Assembly: GCA_002937495.1 (NCBI GenBank)
Contig: PTJW01000015.1
Span: forward strand, 1 to 13,461
From: Pseudomonadota bacterium
GTDB taxonomy: Bacteria > Pseudomonadota > Alphaproteobacteria > UBA1280 > UBA12223
Direction of reading: 5' to 3'
Length of the DNA: 13,461 nucleotides
Notes under the pieces: model-generated
The model's input: the letters and a program-made list of their open reading frames with translations, nothing else
Told to the model about the DNA's origin: nothing
Database searches by the model: none
Translations under genes and position numbers: made by a program
Shown here: positions 6,892 through 13,461 of the stretch, piece after piece
Numbering within the stretch: position 1 is the first letter of the stretch
Layout of the letters: every line of letters starts with the position of its first letter

Positions 6892-6920
6892 AGTGTAATG
6901 ATTTTTTATTAAAAATGCAA
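6892..6920 (-). promoter_or_regulatory. infC promoter
   Basis: TTGCAT (6920-6915) and TACACT (6897-6892) are 17 nt apart on the minus strand. The transcript would begin near 6885, leaving an 85-nt leader with a hairpin and a small ORF before infC. Confidence 0.5.
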
Positions 6921-6937
6921 GCTTTTTCGCACTTTTT
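6911..6937 (-). terminator. Weak terminator-like hairpin after the exported-protein gene
   Basis: AAAAAGTGC pairs with GCATTTTT on the minus strand, with a G-U pair and a 10-nt loop. It lies just after the stop at 6940 and overlaps the -35 box of infC. The stem is short and the T-run only five, so readthrough into infC is possible. Confidence 0.35.
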
Positions 6938-6939
6938 AA

Positions 6940-7710
6940 CTAAAAACCCTTTAATAAATTATCTATTGCTCTAATTTTAACCCCAACAGGCTTATTTTTT
7001 GAACTTTGATTAAAAGTTTCTTGTTGTTTTTCAGAAAGTAACGAATACATTAATTCATACTGCAAATCTAAATCTGGTTGAGCAGCATTTTTCATATCAA
7101 CATTTAAATCATTTAAATATTTTTGCATATTATCTTCTGAGTTTTCTACAGACTCAACCTTAACCTGCTTGCCTTGGTAAAATAACGCTAACGGGAAACC
7201 CACCTTATCATCAAATGACTTTGAAATAGTAACTTCTTTACATTTTTTATTTGGCTTCATTTGCCCTGTCATATAAATAAAAGTTTTATAAATAGCATAA
7301 ACTGAACTAACACCACTTGAAACAGCATCGCCCAAATCTTTTGACCCATAAACTTGGAAACAACTACGCCCTGCAAATTTAACTGTGAATAAATTTGAAT
7401 TATAACCAGCAAGTTCAAGTTTTGAAGTTTCAGCTTTTAGGTTTGTCATGAATTTAGAATTATTCAGCTTCGAATAAGCAATTTTATAAGTTTTTGATAA
7501 ATTTTTATGCTTAATATATGTAACTTCTCTACTTTTATTATAAATAAAAATAAAATCATCTTGTTTATCTTGAGCAAAAGTATACCTACCTTCAACCCCT
7601 ATTTTTTTAATATAAGGTGTTGTTTCTTCAAGGTTTAACAACACTAAGGCATTAGCATTAAAAGCCATTAGCATTGTAAAGATAGTAATTAAAGTTTGTT
7701 TTTTTAACAT
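6940..7710 (-). CDS. Exported protein of unknown function
   Basis: The 256-aa protein has a typical Sec signal peptide: KK at residues 3-4, a hydrophobic core (LITIFTMLMAF) and an ANA cleavage site after residue 21. The mature part is polar and Lys-rich. It contains YTFAQDKQDDFIFIYNKSREVTY, likely beta strands, and a central stretch with GRSCFQVYGSKDLGDAVSSG and NKKCKEVTI. The only two cysteines are in that centre and could form a disulfide in the periplasm. The C-terminal 60 residues look helical (DLQYELMYSLLSEKQQETF). No domain is recognised. It reads away from efp across a 123-nt divergent region and is probably transcribed alone. The Shine-Dalgarno before 7710 is weak (AAAGAA). Confidence 0.82.
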   Translation of the reverse strand: MLKKQTLITIFTMLMAFNANALVLLNLEETTPYIKKIGVEGRYTFAQDKQDDFIFIYNKSREVTYIKHKNLSKTYKIAYSKLNNSKFMTNLKAETSKLELAGYNSNLFTVKFAGRSCFQVYGSKDLGDAVSSGVSSVYAIYKTFIYMTGQMKPNKKCKEVTISKSFDDKVGFPLALFYQGKQVKVESVENSEDNMQKYLNDLNVDMKNAAQPDLDLQYELMYSLLSEKQQETFNQSSKNKPVGVKIRAIDNLLKGF

Positions 7711-7742
7711 AAGATTATTCTTTATTTATTGAAATTAATAAT

Positions 7743-7776
7743 TTTTTTTGCCTTTTTCTCTTAAATATTATATAAA
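7743..7776 (+). promoter_or_regulatory. efp promoter with TTGCCT -35
   Basis: TTGCCT (7748-7753) and TATAAA (7771-7776) are separated by 17 nt, preceded by a T-tract. The transcript would begin near 7783, about 50 nt before efp. The 34-base block matches the ftsZ promoter at 10456-10489 in 28 positions, including an identical 13-base start and a shared TCTCT in the spacer. Confidence 0.65.
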
Positions 7777-7833
7777 TAATACTATATCAATTATACAACA
7801 CAATTCAAGATAAAACAAATAGGTTATTTAAAC

Positions 7834-8394
7834 ATGAAAATTATTGCTAATAACATTAACACTGGCAATATCCTTGAACACAAGGGTAAGCTATGGAGAG
7901 TTTCAAAACTTTCACACACACAACCTGGTAAAGGTGGTGCATTTATTCAAGCAGAAATGAAAGATATCATCAACGGTACTAAATTAAACGAAAGATTCAG
8001 ATCTTCAGAAAACGTTGAAAGAGTTATCTTAGATGAAAAAGAAATGCAATATCTATTCTCTGATGGCACAAGCTACACATTTATGGACATGGTAACATAC
8101 GAGCAAATTGAAATTGCAGAAGATGTTATTGGTGAGCAAGTAGTTTGGTTAACAGAAAACATGGATGTTAAAGTATCATTCTATGAAGAAAAACCTTTAA
8201 GCATCGAACTACCAAAATATGTAACAATGACAATTATTGAAGCTGAAGCAGCAATTAAAGGTCAAACAGTAACATCATCATACAAAACTTCAAAAGTTGA
8301 AAACGGCCAAACAGTTATGGTTCCTCAATTTATTGAAGCAGGTGAAAAAATCGTAATCAGTACTTTAGAAGGTACATATTTAGAAAGAGCATAA
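7834..8394 (+). CDS. efp: Translation elongation factor P
   Basis: EF-P enters the ribosomal E site and rescues ribosomes stalled on polyproline stretches. The 186-aa protein is full length with its three barrel domains. The N-terminal KOW-like domain has KGKLWRVSKLSHTQPGKGGAF, whose K33 is the tip lysine that EpmA/EpmB modify in many bacteria. Domain II includes GTKLNERFRSSENVE and DGTSYTFMDMVTYEQI. The C-terminal OB fold has the EF-P signature region (KGQTVTSSYKTSKVENG, then VMVPQFIEAGEKIVISTLEGTYLERA). No modification gene is in the window, so the state of K33 is unknown. The inositol-monophosphatase-like gene starts two bases after its stop, so the two are translated from one message. Confidence 0.97.
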   Translation: MKIIANNINTGNILEHKGKLWRVSKLSHTQPGKGGAFIQAEMKDIINGTKLNERFRSSENVERVILDEKEMQYLFSDGTSYTFMDMVTYEQIEIAEDVIGEQVVWLTENMDVKVSFYEEKPLSIELPKYVTMTIIEAEAAIKGQTVTSSYKTSKVENGQTVMVPQFIEAGEKIVISTLEGTYLERA

Positions 8395-8396
8395 AA

Positions 8397-9191
8397 ATGG
8401 CAGCTATTACTCCAAAACAAAACTTTATGGATTCTTGCGTAGATACTCTAGTAAGAAGACTTAACCAAGATTTAGTTAAAATGGAAAAAATGAATGGTGA
8501 AAGAGAAGATTTCCAACCTGTTGTAGAAAAAATGGTTGGTAACATTATTGTTAATCTTCATGAAAAACTAATCGAAGCTTTCCCAAGATCAGAAATTTCA
8601 TACCAAAACACAACTCCTTTCATCCCTGAAAGCCACGATGGTACTAAATTCATCATCGTTCCTTTAGGTGGTTTAAAGCACATCAACCACACACACGATG
8701 AAGCTTTTATCGCTATTGCTTTTATTGATTCAAAAGGCGTTGTTCAAGATGCTATGGTATTTAACCCATTTAAAGATCAAAAATTCTTCGCAAGCAACAA
8801 TAATGGTGCTTTCTCACAAGAGTTAAGACTAAGAACTTCTACAAGAAAAGAATCATGCGACTTTGTTGTATATGCAAACAAAAAACTTGCAGAACCTAAA
8901 GACTTTTCTAAAGTAGTTGACCTTATTACAACTGAAGCTACAAACAACCAAGCTTTAAGATCTACAGATGCTTCACTACTAGACCTAATGTTAGTAGTTG
9001 GCGGTAAAAAAGACGCTTTTATTGGTACAGGCCTAACAATGCAAGAAGTTTTAATTGCTAAACTATTTGCACAAGAAGCAGGCGCAGTAGCTACAGACTT
9101 TACATCAAAAGAAATCACAGAAAAAACTACTTCTATTGTTGTAACAAACTCTAAGCTACATGCTACAAAAGTTTTACCAAGACTTAAGTAA
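8397..9191 (+). CDS. Inositol-monophosphatase-family protein lacking its metal ligands (probable pseudoenzyme, SuhB-like)
   Basis: The whole 264-aa chain aligns by eye with E. coli SuhB and human IMPA1, for example FPRSEISYQN, AFIAIAFIDSKGVVQDAMVFNPFKDQKFFA and LVVGGKKDAFIGTG. The catalytic sites have gone. The Glu-Glu pair (IMPA1 E70) reads Q70-N71. The DPxDGT motif (D90 and D93) reads V88-P-L-G91-G-L. The WD motif (D220) reads Q216-E217, which keeps only a conservative Glu. Three of four Mg2+ ligands are lost, so phosphatase activity is unlikely. E. coli SuhB also works as a Nus-type factor in rRNA antitermination, a role not needing catalysis; a similar non-enzymatic role here is inference. 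The frame is intact and sits two bases after efp, an order also seen in Rickettsiales. The fold is confident, the function unknown. Confidence 0.88.
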   Translation: MAAITPKQNFMDSCVDTLVRRLNQDLVKMEKMNGEREDFQPVVEKMVGNIIVNLHEKLIEAFPRSEISYQNTTPFIPESHDGTKFIIVPLGGLKHINHTHDEAFIAIAFIDSKGVVQDAMVFNPFKDQKFFASNNNGAFSQELRLRTSTRKESCDFVVYANKKLAEPKDFSKVVDLITTEATNNQALRSTDASLLDLMLVVGGKKDAFIGTGLTMQEVLIAKLFAQEAGAVATDFTSKEITEKTTSIVVTNSKLHATKVLPRLK

Positions 9192-9239
9192 TATAAATTA
9201 ATATATCAAACAAGAATTGCATTTAGGATATAAATATTA

Positions 9240-10454
9240 ATGACTCCAGAAATTTTTGCTAGTTTAGACATTGGCAGCACAAAAATAACTTGCTTCATCG
9301 CTGAAAAATCAGATGCTGGTTTAAAGCTATTAGGCTTCTCTCAAATTTCAAGCTTTGGAATTGTAAGAGGTGTTGTTGTTAACATGTCTGAAACTGCTCA
9401 TGCTATTGAAAAAGTAGTTGAGCAAGCTTCAAACATGGCTGGAGTTGATATTGAAAGTATTTCTATTTGCGTTGGCGGCGTATCATTAGAATCAAAAATA
9501 ACTGACTCAATGCTTATCTTGAATAACAAAGCTATTTCAAATGATGATGTTGAAAAAATCATTGATCTAGCAAAAGCCAAACACGTAGAAACAAACAAAA
9601 AAATTCTACATGCAATTCCTGTTGATTACTCTTTAGACGAATACCAAGGCATTAAAAACCCAGTAAGCATGGTGGGTTCTAAACTTGAGGCTAAAGTTAA
9701 TATTATTTCTGCAAAGCAAGAACCTTTAACAAACATTATTAGAGCTGTTGAAATGGCAGGCTTTTATATTGATGAAATCATTGCATCAAATGTTGCTAAT
9801 GGTTATTCTGCTCTTATTGAAGATGAAAAAATCTTAGGTACATGCCTAATTGATATTGGTGGTTTTTCTACTGATATTTCAATTTACTATAATGGTAAAC
9901 TAATTTTAATTGACTCTATTGCACTTGGTGCATACCATGTAACATCAGACTTAGCTCATGGCCTTTCAGTTTCACTTGAAGATGCTGAAAGAATTAAGTC
10001 ATTAGACGGTGTTGCTGTAAACAGCCTAGTAGAAAGCGGTAAATCAGTAGAATATGTTAAAGTTGGTGACCCTAAAGATAAAGTAAACTTTGTATCTCAA
10101 AGCTTTATCTGCGGCATTATTGCACCTAGAATGGAAGAAATTCTTGAGCACATTAAAACAAAAGTTGCACCTTTCCAACATATCTTTAATAACAGAATTG
10201 TACTAACTGGCGGTGGCTCAAACCTAAAAGGTATTACAGACTTAGCTCAAATTATCCTAAACTCATCAGTTAGGGTTGCTAATGTATCATGCTTAGAAGG
10301 TACTACAAATATATCTTCAAATCCACGATTCATCACAGTTTCTGGTGGTATTGTTTATTTATCTGAAAAACATAATAAACAGCCAGAATATTCTTACAAA
10401 AATTCAAAATTTAGTAAAATTTTATTTAATCTAAAAAAATCGTTATTTAAATAA
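9240..10454 (+). CDS. ftsA: Cell division protein FtsA
   Basis: FtsA is the actin-like ATPase that ties FtsZ filaments to the inner membrane and recruits later divisome proteins. The 404-aa protein has the phosphate-1 motif SLDIGSTKI (8-16), the FtsA-specific 1C domain after about residue 80, and the phosphate-2 motif CLIDIGGFSTDISIY. The adenosine motif IVLTGGGSNLKG follows, and the C-terminal end SKFSKILFNLKKSLFK is an amphipathic membrane-binding helix. AGGA precedes the ATG by 11 nt, rather far but usable. The 48-nt gap after the IMPase-like gene has no strong promoter, so ftsA is probably read from the efp promoter. ftsQ is not upstream, where it is in most Proteobacteria. Confidence 0.96.
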   Translation: MTPEIFASLDIGSTKITCFIAEKSDAGLKLLGFSQISSFGIVRGVVVNMSETAHAIEKVVEQASNMAGVDIESISICVGGVSLESKITDSMLILNNKAISNDDVEKIIDLAKAKHVETNKKILHAIPVDYSLDEYQGIKNPVSMVGSKLEAKVNIISAKQEPLTNIIRAVEMAGFYIDEIIASNVANGYSALIEDEKILGTCLIDIGGFSTDISIYYNGKLILIDSIALGAYHVTSDLAHGLSVSLEDAERIKSLDGVAVNSLVESGKSVEYVKVGDPKDKVNFVSQSFICGIIAPRMEEILEHIKTKVAPFQHIFNNRIVLTGGGSNLKGITDLAQIILNSSVRVANVSCLEGTTNISSNPRFITVSGGIVYLSEKHNKQPEYSYKNSKFSKILFNLKKSLFK

Positions 10455-10462
10455 CTTTTTTT
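10433..10462 (+). terminator. Possible weak terminator at the end of ftsA (14-bp palindrome)
   Basis: Seven A's and TC precede the perfect 14-bp palindrome GTTATTTAAATAAC (10442-10455), followed by seven T's. It spans the ftsA stop and ends where the ftsZ -35 box begins. The all-A/T core stem is weak, so partial readthrough into ftsZ is likely; it may instead be a DNA-binding site. Confidence 0.35.
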
Positions 10463-10489
10463 GCCTTTATCTCTAGTAAATTTTATAAA
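10456..10489 (+). promoter_or_regulatory. ftsZ promoter P1, near-copy of the efp promoter
   Basis: TTGCCT (10461-10466) and TATAAA (10484-10489) are 17 nt apart. The 34-base block shares 28 bases with the efp promoter. The transcript would begin near 10496 and carry a leader of about 120 nt. Confidence 0.6.
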
Positions 10490-10501
10490 AATATGTTATG
10501 T

Positions 10502-10510
10502 TGTTATAAT
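10502..10510 (+). promoter_or_regulatory. ftsZ promoter P2, extended -10
   Basis: TGTTATAAT is a perfect TATAAT with an upstream TGn extension, which can work without a strong -35. The transcript would begin near 10517, next to the TAGGTA inverted-repeat arm. Confidence 0.45.
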
Positions 10511-10517
10511 ATCACAC

Positions 10518-10560
10518 TAGGTATATTTATTTTTGCATACCATAACAAAAAAAGTACCTA
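10518..10560 (+). repeat. Competing inverted repeats in the ftsZ leader
   Basis: TAGGTA (10518-10523) can pair with TACCTA (10555-10560). Its GGTAT (10520-10524) can pair instead with ATACC (10537-10541). The two pairings exclude each other. The element starts at the predicted P2 start and could be a leader switch or an operator. The stems are only 5-6 bp. Confidence 0.3.
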
Positions 10561-10565
10561 ATTAT

Positions 10566-10581
10566 ACAAATACAGATTTGT
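10566..10581 (+). repeat. Short perfect inverted repeat in the ftsZ leader
   Basis: ACAAAT-acag-ATTTGT is a 6-bp perfect inverted repeat with a 4-nt loop, about 37 nt before the ftsZ ATG. No T-run follows. It is A/T-rich and may be chance. Confidence 0.25.
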
Positions 10582-10618
10582 TTATAAAAATCAAAAACTT
10601 ACATTAAAGGATTTGGCA

Positions 10619-11944
10619 ATGTCATTAAAAATTAGTTTAGCACAAGAAGATACGCATCAGCCTCGCATCACAGTTATTGGTGTTGGTGGCGGTGGTGGTA
10701 ATGCTGTAGACAACATGATCAACTCTGACTTACAGGGTGTTAAATTTGTTGTAGCTAATACAGACTTACAAGCATTAAAAGGCAGTTCTGCAGACCAAAG
10801 AATCCAACTAGGTAAAGAAATTACTGAAGGTTTAGGTGCCGGTGCTAGCCCAGAAGTTGGCGCACAAGCAGCAGAAGAATCATACGAAGAAATTTGCGAA
10901 GCAATTAAAGACTCACACATGGTGTTCGTAACAGCTGGTATGGGTGGTGGTACAGGTACTGGTGCTGCTGCAGTTGTTGCAAGAGCAGCTCGTGATATGG
11001 GTATTTTAACAGTTGCAGTTGTTACAAAGCCATTTAGCTTTGAAGGTTCAAGACGAATGAAACTAGCAGAAGCTGGTTTATCTGAGCTACAACAGTATGC
11101 AAACACAGTTATTACAATTCCAAACCAAAACTTATTTAGAATTGCTAACGAAAGAACAACTTTAACAGATGCATTTAAACTTGCAGATGAAGTTTTATAC
11201 AAAGGTGTTCAAGGTGTTACAGATTTAATTCTACAACGCGGTTTAATTAACGTTGACTTTAACGATGTGAAGACTGTTATGTCTGAAACTGGCCCTGCTA
11301 TGATGGGTACAGGCCAAGCAGAAGGCGAGCGTCGTGCTATTATTGCTGCTGAAGCAGCTATCTCAAGCCCACTATTAGATGGTATCTCAATGGCTGGCGC
11401 TAGAGGCGTATTAATTAACGTTATCGGTGGCGAAGATATGACTCTATATGAAGCTGATGAAGCAGCTAACAGAATTAGAGAAGAAGTTGACCCAGATGCA
11501 AACATCATCTTCGGTACAACAATTGATGCTACAATGTCAGGTAATGTTAGAGTTAGCGTAATTGCTACTGGCTTAGGTGGCGTTTCAAACCCAAGAGGTT
11601 TTAACACTGAAAGACCATCTCTAGGAATTTTCCAACCACAAGAGCCTAAAGCAGCTCCAGTTGCTCCAACTCCAAAAGTTGAAGAGAAACCTACTATTAG
11701 CATGAACAACATTGAAACTTCTGTTAACAAGAAAAATGTTAAATCACAAGAGCCTAAAGAGCCATCAAACTTTGCAGGTGACTTACTAGGCGGTTTATTC
11801 TCACACAAAGAAGAAAAGCCAGAACCTAAAAAGAAAAAAGTAGTTGAAGAAAAGGTTGAAGAGCCTGTAGCCACTGAAGAGCCTACAAACTCAAGACTAG
11901 ACGAACTTGAAATTCCTGCTTTCTTAAGAAGACAAGTTAACTAA
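10619..11944 (+). CDS. ftsZ: Cell division protein FtsZ
   Basis: FtsZ is the tubulin-like GTPase that builds the division ring. The 441-aa protein has [14 protein letters not shown] (20-33), the tubulin signature GGGTGTG (109-115) and [13 protein letters not shown] (169-181). The T7 catalytic loop is NVDFND (211-216) with D213 and D216. A disordered linker rich in Pro, Lys and Glu follows, and the C-terminal peptide [12 protein letters not shown] at the end binds FtsA and other partners. The ATG at 10619 is preferred to the TTG two codons earlier because AAAGGA lies 7 nt before the ATG. ftsZ has its own promoters and leader after ftsA, so it can be expressed above ftsA. A strong terminator follows 15 nt after the stop. 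Confidence 0.98.
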   Translation: MSLKISLAQEDTHQPRITVIGVGGGGGNAVDNMINSDLQGVKFVVANTDLQALKGSSADQRIQLGKEITEGLGAGASPEVGAQAAEESYEEICEAIKDSHMVFVTAGMGGGTGTGAAAVVARAARDMGILTVAVVTKPFSFEGSRRMKLAEAGLSELQQYANTVITIPNQNLFRIANERTTLTDAFKLADEVLYKGVQGVTDLILQRGLINVDFNDVKTVMSETGPAMMGTGQAEGERRAIIAAEAAISSPLLDGISMAGARGVLINVIGGEDMTLYEADEAANRIREEVDPDANIIFGTTIDATMSGNVRVSVIATGLGGVSNPRGFNTERPSLGIFQPQEPKAAPVAPTPKVEEKPTISMNNIETSVNKKNVKSQEPKEPSNFAGDLLGGLFSHKEEKPEPKKKKVVEEKVEEPVATEEPTNSRLDELEIPAFLRRQVN

Positions 11945-11958
11945 TAGAATTTAAGATT

Positions 11959-11991
11959 AAAAAAAGCAAGCCCAATGGCTTGCTTTTTTTT
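11959..11991 (+). terminator. ftsZ intrinsic terminator
   Basis: GCAAGCC (11966-11972) and GGCTTGC (11977-11983) form a perfect 7-bp stem around CAAT, flanked by seven A's and eight T's. It is symmetrical enough to work in both directions and ends the efp-ftsZ block. Confidence 0.93.
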
Positions 11992-12021
11992 AGCTACTAT
12001 TTTACAAACAAATAACAGGAC

Positions 12022-12053
12022 AAAAAAAGAAGCTTATTAAAAGCTTCTTTTTT
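12022..12053 (-). terminator. Terminator of the TSP1 protein gene
   Basis: GAAGCTT and AAGCTTC pair around ATTAA, flanked by A- and T-runs, immediately after the stop codon at 12055. With the ftsZ terminator it forms a back-to-back pair between converging genes. Confidence 0.85.
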
Positions 12054-12054
12054 A

Positions 12055-13182
12055 CTAAGATCGGCCTCCTCCATTATTACCACAACCTTGTGCTCCACAA
12101 TGAGTATTACCTGACCCAGAAGAACCATTACAATCTCTCATACATTTATTGTATGCATCCCTTGAACTAGCTTTAGATAGGCATTTTGATGAGCAGCTAG
12201 AACTGCTACCACCACTACTAGGGCATCTATGAGTATTACATTCTTGACTTGTTGCTGGTTTTGAACCTGTACACTCAATTGCTGAACACGTTACACTACG
12301 ACTTTGTGTACCACTACCGCAAGTTTTACTGCAACTACTCCAGCTACCAGTACTCCATGTTCCATAATATGAGCATGACTTTTGACCATCTGGCTTTTTA
12401 GCTTTACATTCACTCTCGCTAACTGCAACTCCTTTATCTGTTGGAGTTTTCTTTTTCATACATGAATATAAAATATTTGCTTTACCTGATTTTTGGCAAG
12501 CTTCTGTGCCGTTTTCATCCCATAAGTAAATATAATCTACACAAGCTATACCATTATTAATTGGTTTTGCCCACTGATCTGATGCACAGTTTGCTGATGA
12601 TGGGTTTTTAAACTGACTTAAGCATTGCCATTTATCACCAGTCCAATGTAACACCTCTTTATTACTACATACTGGAACAGCATGAGGATCTGAATCTCCT
12701 TTATCACAATTATTTAAGTCTTTACATTTAAATGCATTTTGCACATATGGATCTTGCTCGCTACCTAAATTTTCAGTATTAATTTTTTTAGCATCAGTAT
12801 AAGCCTGTGTATAACTATCCTTAGCTTTATTGTAAAGATTCTCATGCTCTTTAGCTTTTCTAATTCTATCTTCTTCTAGTTTTTGAACAAACTCACCTGC
12901 TGTTGACTCTAAGTTTTCCATTTGAGCCTGATTTTTACTAGTACTTTTAGCAATGCTTCTCGAAATAGACGATGATTTACTAGACTGGCTTGACTCTGCA
13001 GTTCCAGCATTATTTAGATTTCTGCCTTTATATGAACTATTAGAATTTGCGCTATAATCATCTGCCCTATCTATATTTAGATCAGTTGATGTAGGTGATC
13101 TTACACCTGTTAAATCTGGCGGTGTCATAGCACCTGCAGTATATGAAAATATAAGAAATGCTAATAAATATAATCTTATCAT
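12055..13182 (-). CDS. Secreted Cys-rich protein with a thrombospondin type-1 repeat
   Basis: The 375-aa protein has a signal peptide (IRLYLLAFLIFSYTAGA, cleavage after residue 18). A Ser/Asn-rich low-complexity stretch (about 25-85) and a charged helical, coiled-coil-like part (about 85-140) follow. Next is a Cys-rich part with CSNKEVLHWTGDKWQC. A TSP1 repeat covers about 274-321: W276, W281, C284, C288-G-S-G, R295, C299, C304, C315 and C320, with WSSCSKTCGSG exactly as in ADAMTS-type repeats. The C-terminal 54 residues are Ser/Gly-rich with six more cysteines. TSP1 repeats are mainly eukaryotic adhesion modules and uncommon in bacteria. The many cysteines imply oxidative folding outside the cytoplasm. 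No membrane anchor or sorting motif is seen. A role in binding host or other cells is possible but unproven. AAGGG lies 8 nt before the ATG. Confidence 0.87.
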   Translation of the reverse strand: MIRLYLLAFLIFSYTAGAMTPPDLTGVRSPTSTDLNIDRADDYSANSNSSYKGRNLNNAGTAESSQSSKSSSISRSIAKSTSKNQAQMENLESTAGEFVQKLEEDRIRKAKEHENLYNKAKDSYTQAYTDAKKINTENLGSEQDPYVQNAFKCKDLNNCDKGDSDPHAVPVCSNKEVLHWTGDKWQCLSQFKNPSSANCASDQWAKPINNGIACVDYIYLWDENGTEACQKSGKANILYSCMKKKTPTDKGVAVSESECKAKKPDGQKSCSYYGTWSTGSWSSCSKTCGSGTQSRSVTCSAIECTGSKPATSQECNTHRCPSSGGSSSSCSSKCLSKASSRDAYNKCMRDCNGSSGSGNTHCGAQGCGNNGGGRS

Positions 13183-13213
13183 ACGAATAACCCTTTTTAT
13201 TTAATGTTACTTT

Positions 13214-13219
13214 ATTATA
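13214..13219 (-). promoter_or_regulatory. Possible -10 box of the TSP1 protein gene
   Basis: A perfect TATAAT lies about 32 nt upstream of the start codon on the minus strand. The -35 at 17 nt would be AGTTAA, a poor match, which may mean activator-dependent use. Confidence 0.4.
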
Positions 13220-13304
13220 TAAGATACTACAACTTTTTAACTGTACTTAGCAATAGATTTATCATAAAACCATAAAAAAATAGCTAAATTACAATGATAA
13301 AGAG

Positions 13305-13333
13305 AAAAAAAGGAGTGACACACTCCTTTTTTT
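13305..13333 (-). terminator. Strong terminator of the edge gene
   Basis: AGGAGTG (13311-13317) and CACTCCT (13321-13327) pair perfectly around ACA, with A- and T-runs extending the stem on both sides. It lies 57 nt after the stop at 13391 and separates that gene from the TSP1 gene. Confidence 0.88.
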
Positions 13334-13390
13334 ATTATTATCTAGATTATATAATACAATTCTTAGACTATATTTAAAATAAACTATTTT

Positions 13391-13461
13391 TTATTGGCAT
13401 TTTTTAATTGATGAATTATATGAGTAACCTCTTGGGCACTCTGCCTTTGCATCTATTGTTT
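13391..13461 (-). CDS. C-terminal end of a Cys-containing, probably secreted protein (partial)
   Basis: An open frame enters from the right edge and ends TIDAKAECPRGYSYNSSIKKCQ, then TAA. The CPxGYxYNxxxKKC pattern resembles small disulfide modules of surface or secreted proteins. The strong terminator 57 nt downstream supports a real gene end. Only 22 full codons are visible, so no family can be named. Confidence 0.55.
   Translation of the reverse strand, partial: TIDAKAECPRGYSYNSSIKKCQ

Noticed and set aside
7711..7833. A promoter for the exported-protein gene in the divergent region.
   Set aside because: Several TATAAT-like strings exist in this A/T-rich stretch, but none has a -35 at a proper distance, so no site could be chosen.
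8777..9118. Minus-strand open frame opposite the IMPase-like gene, and a similar one at 8357-8545.
   Set aside because: They are antisense shadows of genes with clear family matches, and show no family features of their own.
8397..9191. Calling the IMPase homologue a pseudogene.
   Set aside because: The frame is full length, with a family-typical length and no frameshift or stop; loss is confined to active-site residues, which points to a pseudoenzyme rather than a broken gene.
9398..9598. Minus-strand 66-aa frame within ftsA.
   Set aside because: Antisense to a well-supported gene, with no ribosome site.
10657..11874. Two long minus-strand open frames (10657-11202 and 11209-11874) opposite ftsZ.
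   Set aside because: They lie wholly within ftsZ, have no ribosome sites and translate to low-complexity Ser/Pro/Ala-rich sequence; they mirror ftsZ codon choice.
1..13461. tRNA genes, CRISPR arrays, insertion sequences or integration sites.
   Set aside because: Intergenic regions are short and hold no cloverleaf, direct-repeat array, transposase or terminal inverted repeats.

Overview
The window is AT-rich, densely coded DNA that most resembles an alphaproteobacterium. FtsZ has an alphaproteobacterial-style tubulin core ([21 protein letters not shown]) and a C-terminal peptide ending [11 protein letters not shown] is followed directly by an inositol-monophosphatase-family gene, an order known from Rickettsiales. 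The genus cannot be told from the sequence. A secreted protein with a thrombospondin type-1 repeat at the right end would fit a host-associated or predatory life, but that is inference.

Positions 1-4113, minus strand: a five-gene succinate dehydrogenase/fumarate reductase operon read from 4113 towards 1. The order is sdhA, sdhB, two small single-pass membrane proteins (62 and 128 aa), then a CCG-domain (HdrB-like) subunit cut by the window edge. There are no classical sdhC/sdhD haem b anchors. SdhB has eight cysteines in two complete CxxCxxCxxxC motifs, as in the non-classical 'class E' enzymes. A sigma70-like promoter (TTGAAC-17-TATACT) overlapped by a 7-bp inverted repeat lies upstream.

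Positions 4234-7710, minus strand: a membrane diguanylate cyclase made of a ten-helix DMT/EamA-like domain fused to GGDEF; a 72-aa tail-anchored-type protein in front of it; infC (IF-3), which appears to start at an AUA codon overlapping the stop of a 13-codon leader ORF; and an exported protein of unknown function.

Positions 7743-11991, plus strand: efp, a degenerate inositol-monophosphatase homologue (probable pseudoenzyme) two bases behind it, ftsA, and ftsZ with its own promoters and a leader of about 100 nt or more. The efp and ftsZ promoters match at 28 of 34 positions. A strong terminator closes this block and faces a second one serving the next gene.

Positions 12022-13461, minus strand: a secreted Cys-rich protein with a TSP1 repeat, and the last codons of another Cys-containing protein at the edge. 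No tRNA, rRNA, insertion sequence, CRISPR array or integrase was seen. All intergenic stretches are shorter than 300 bases.
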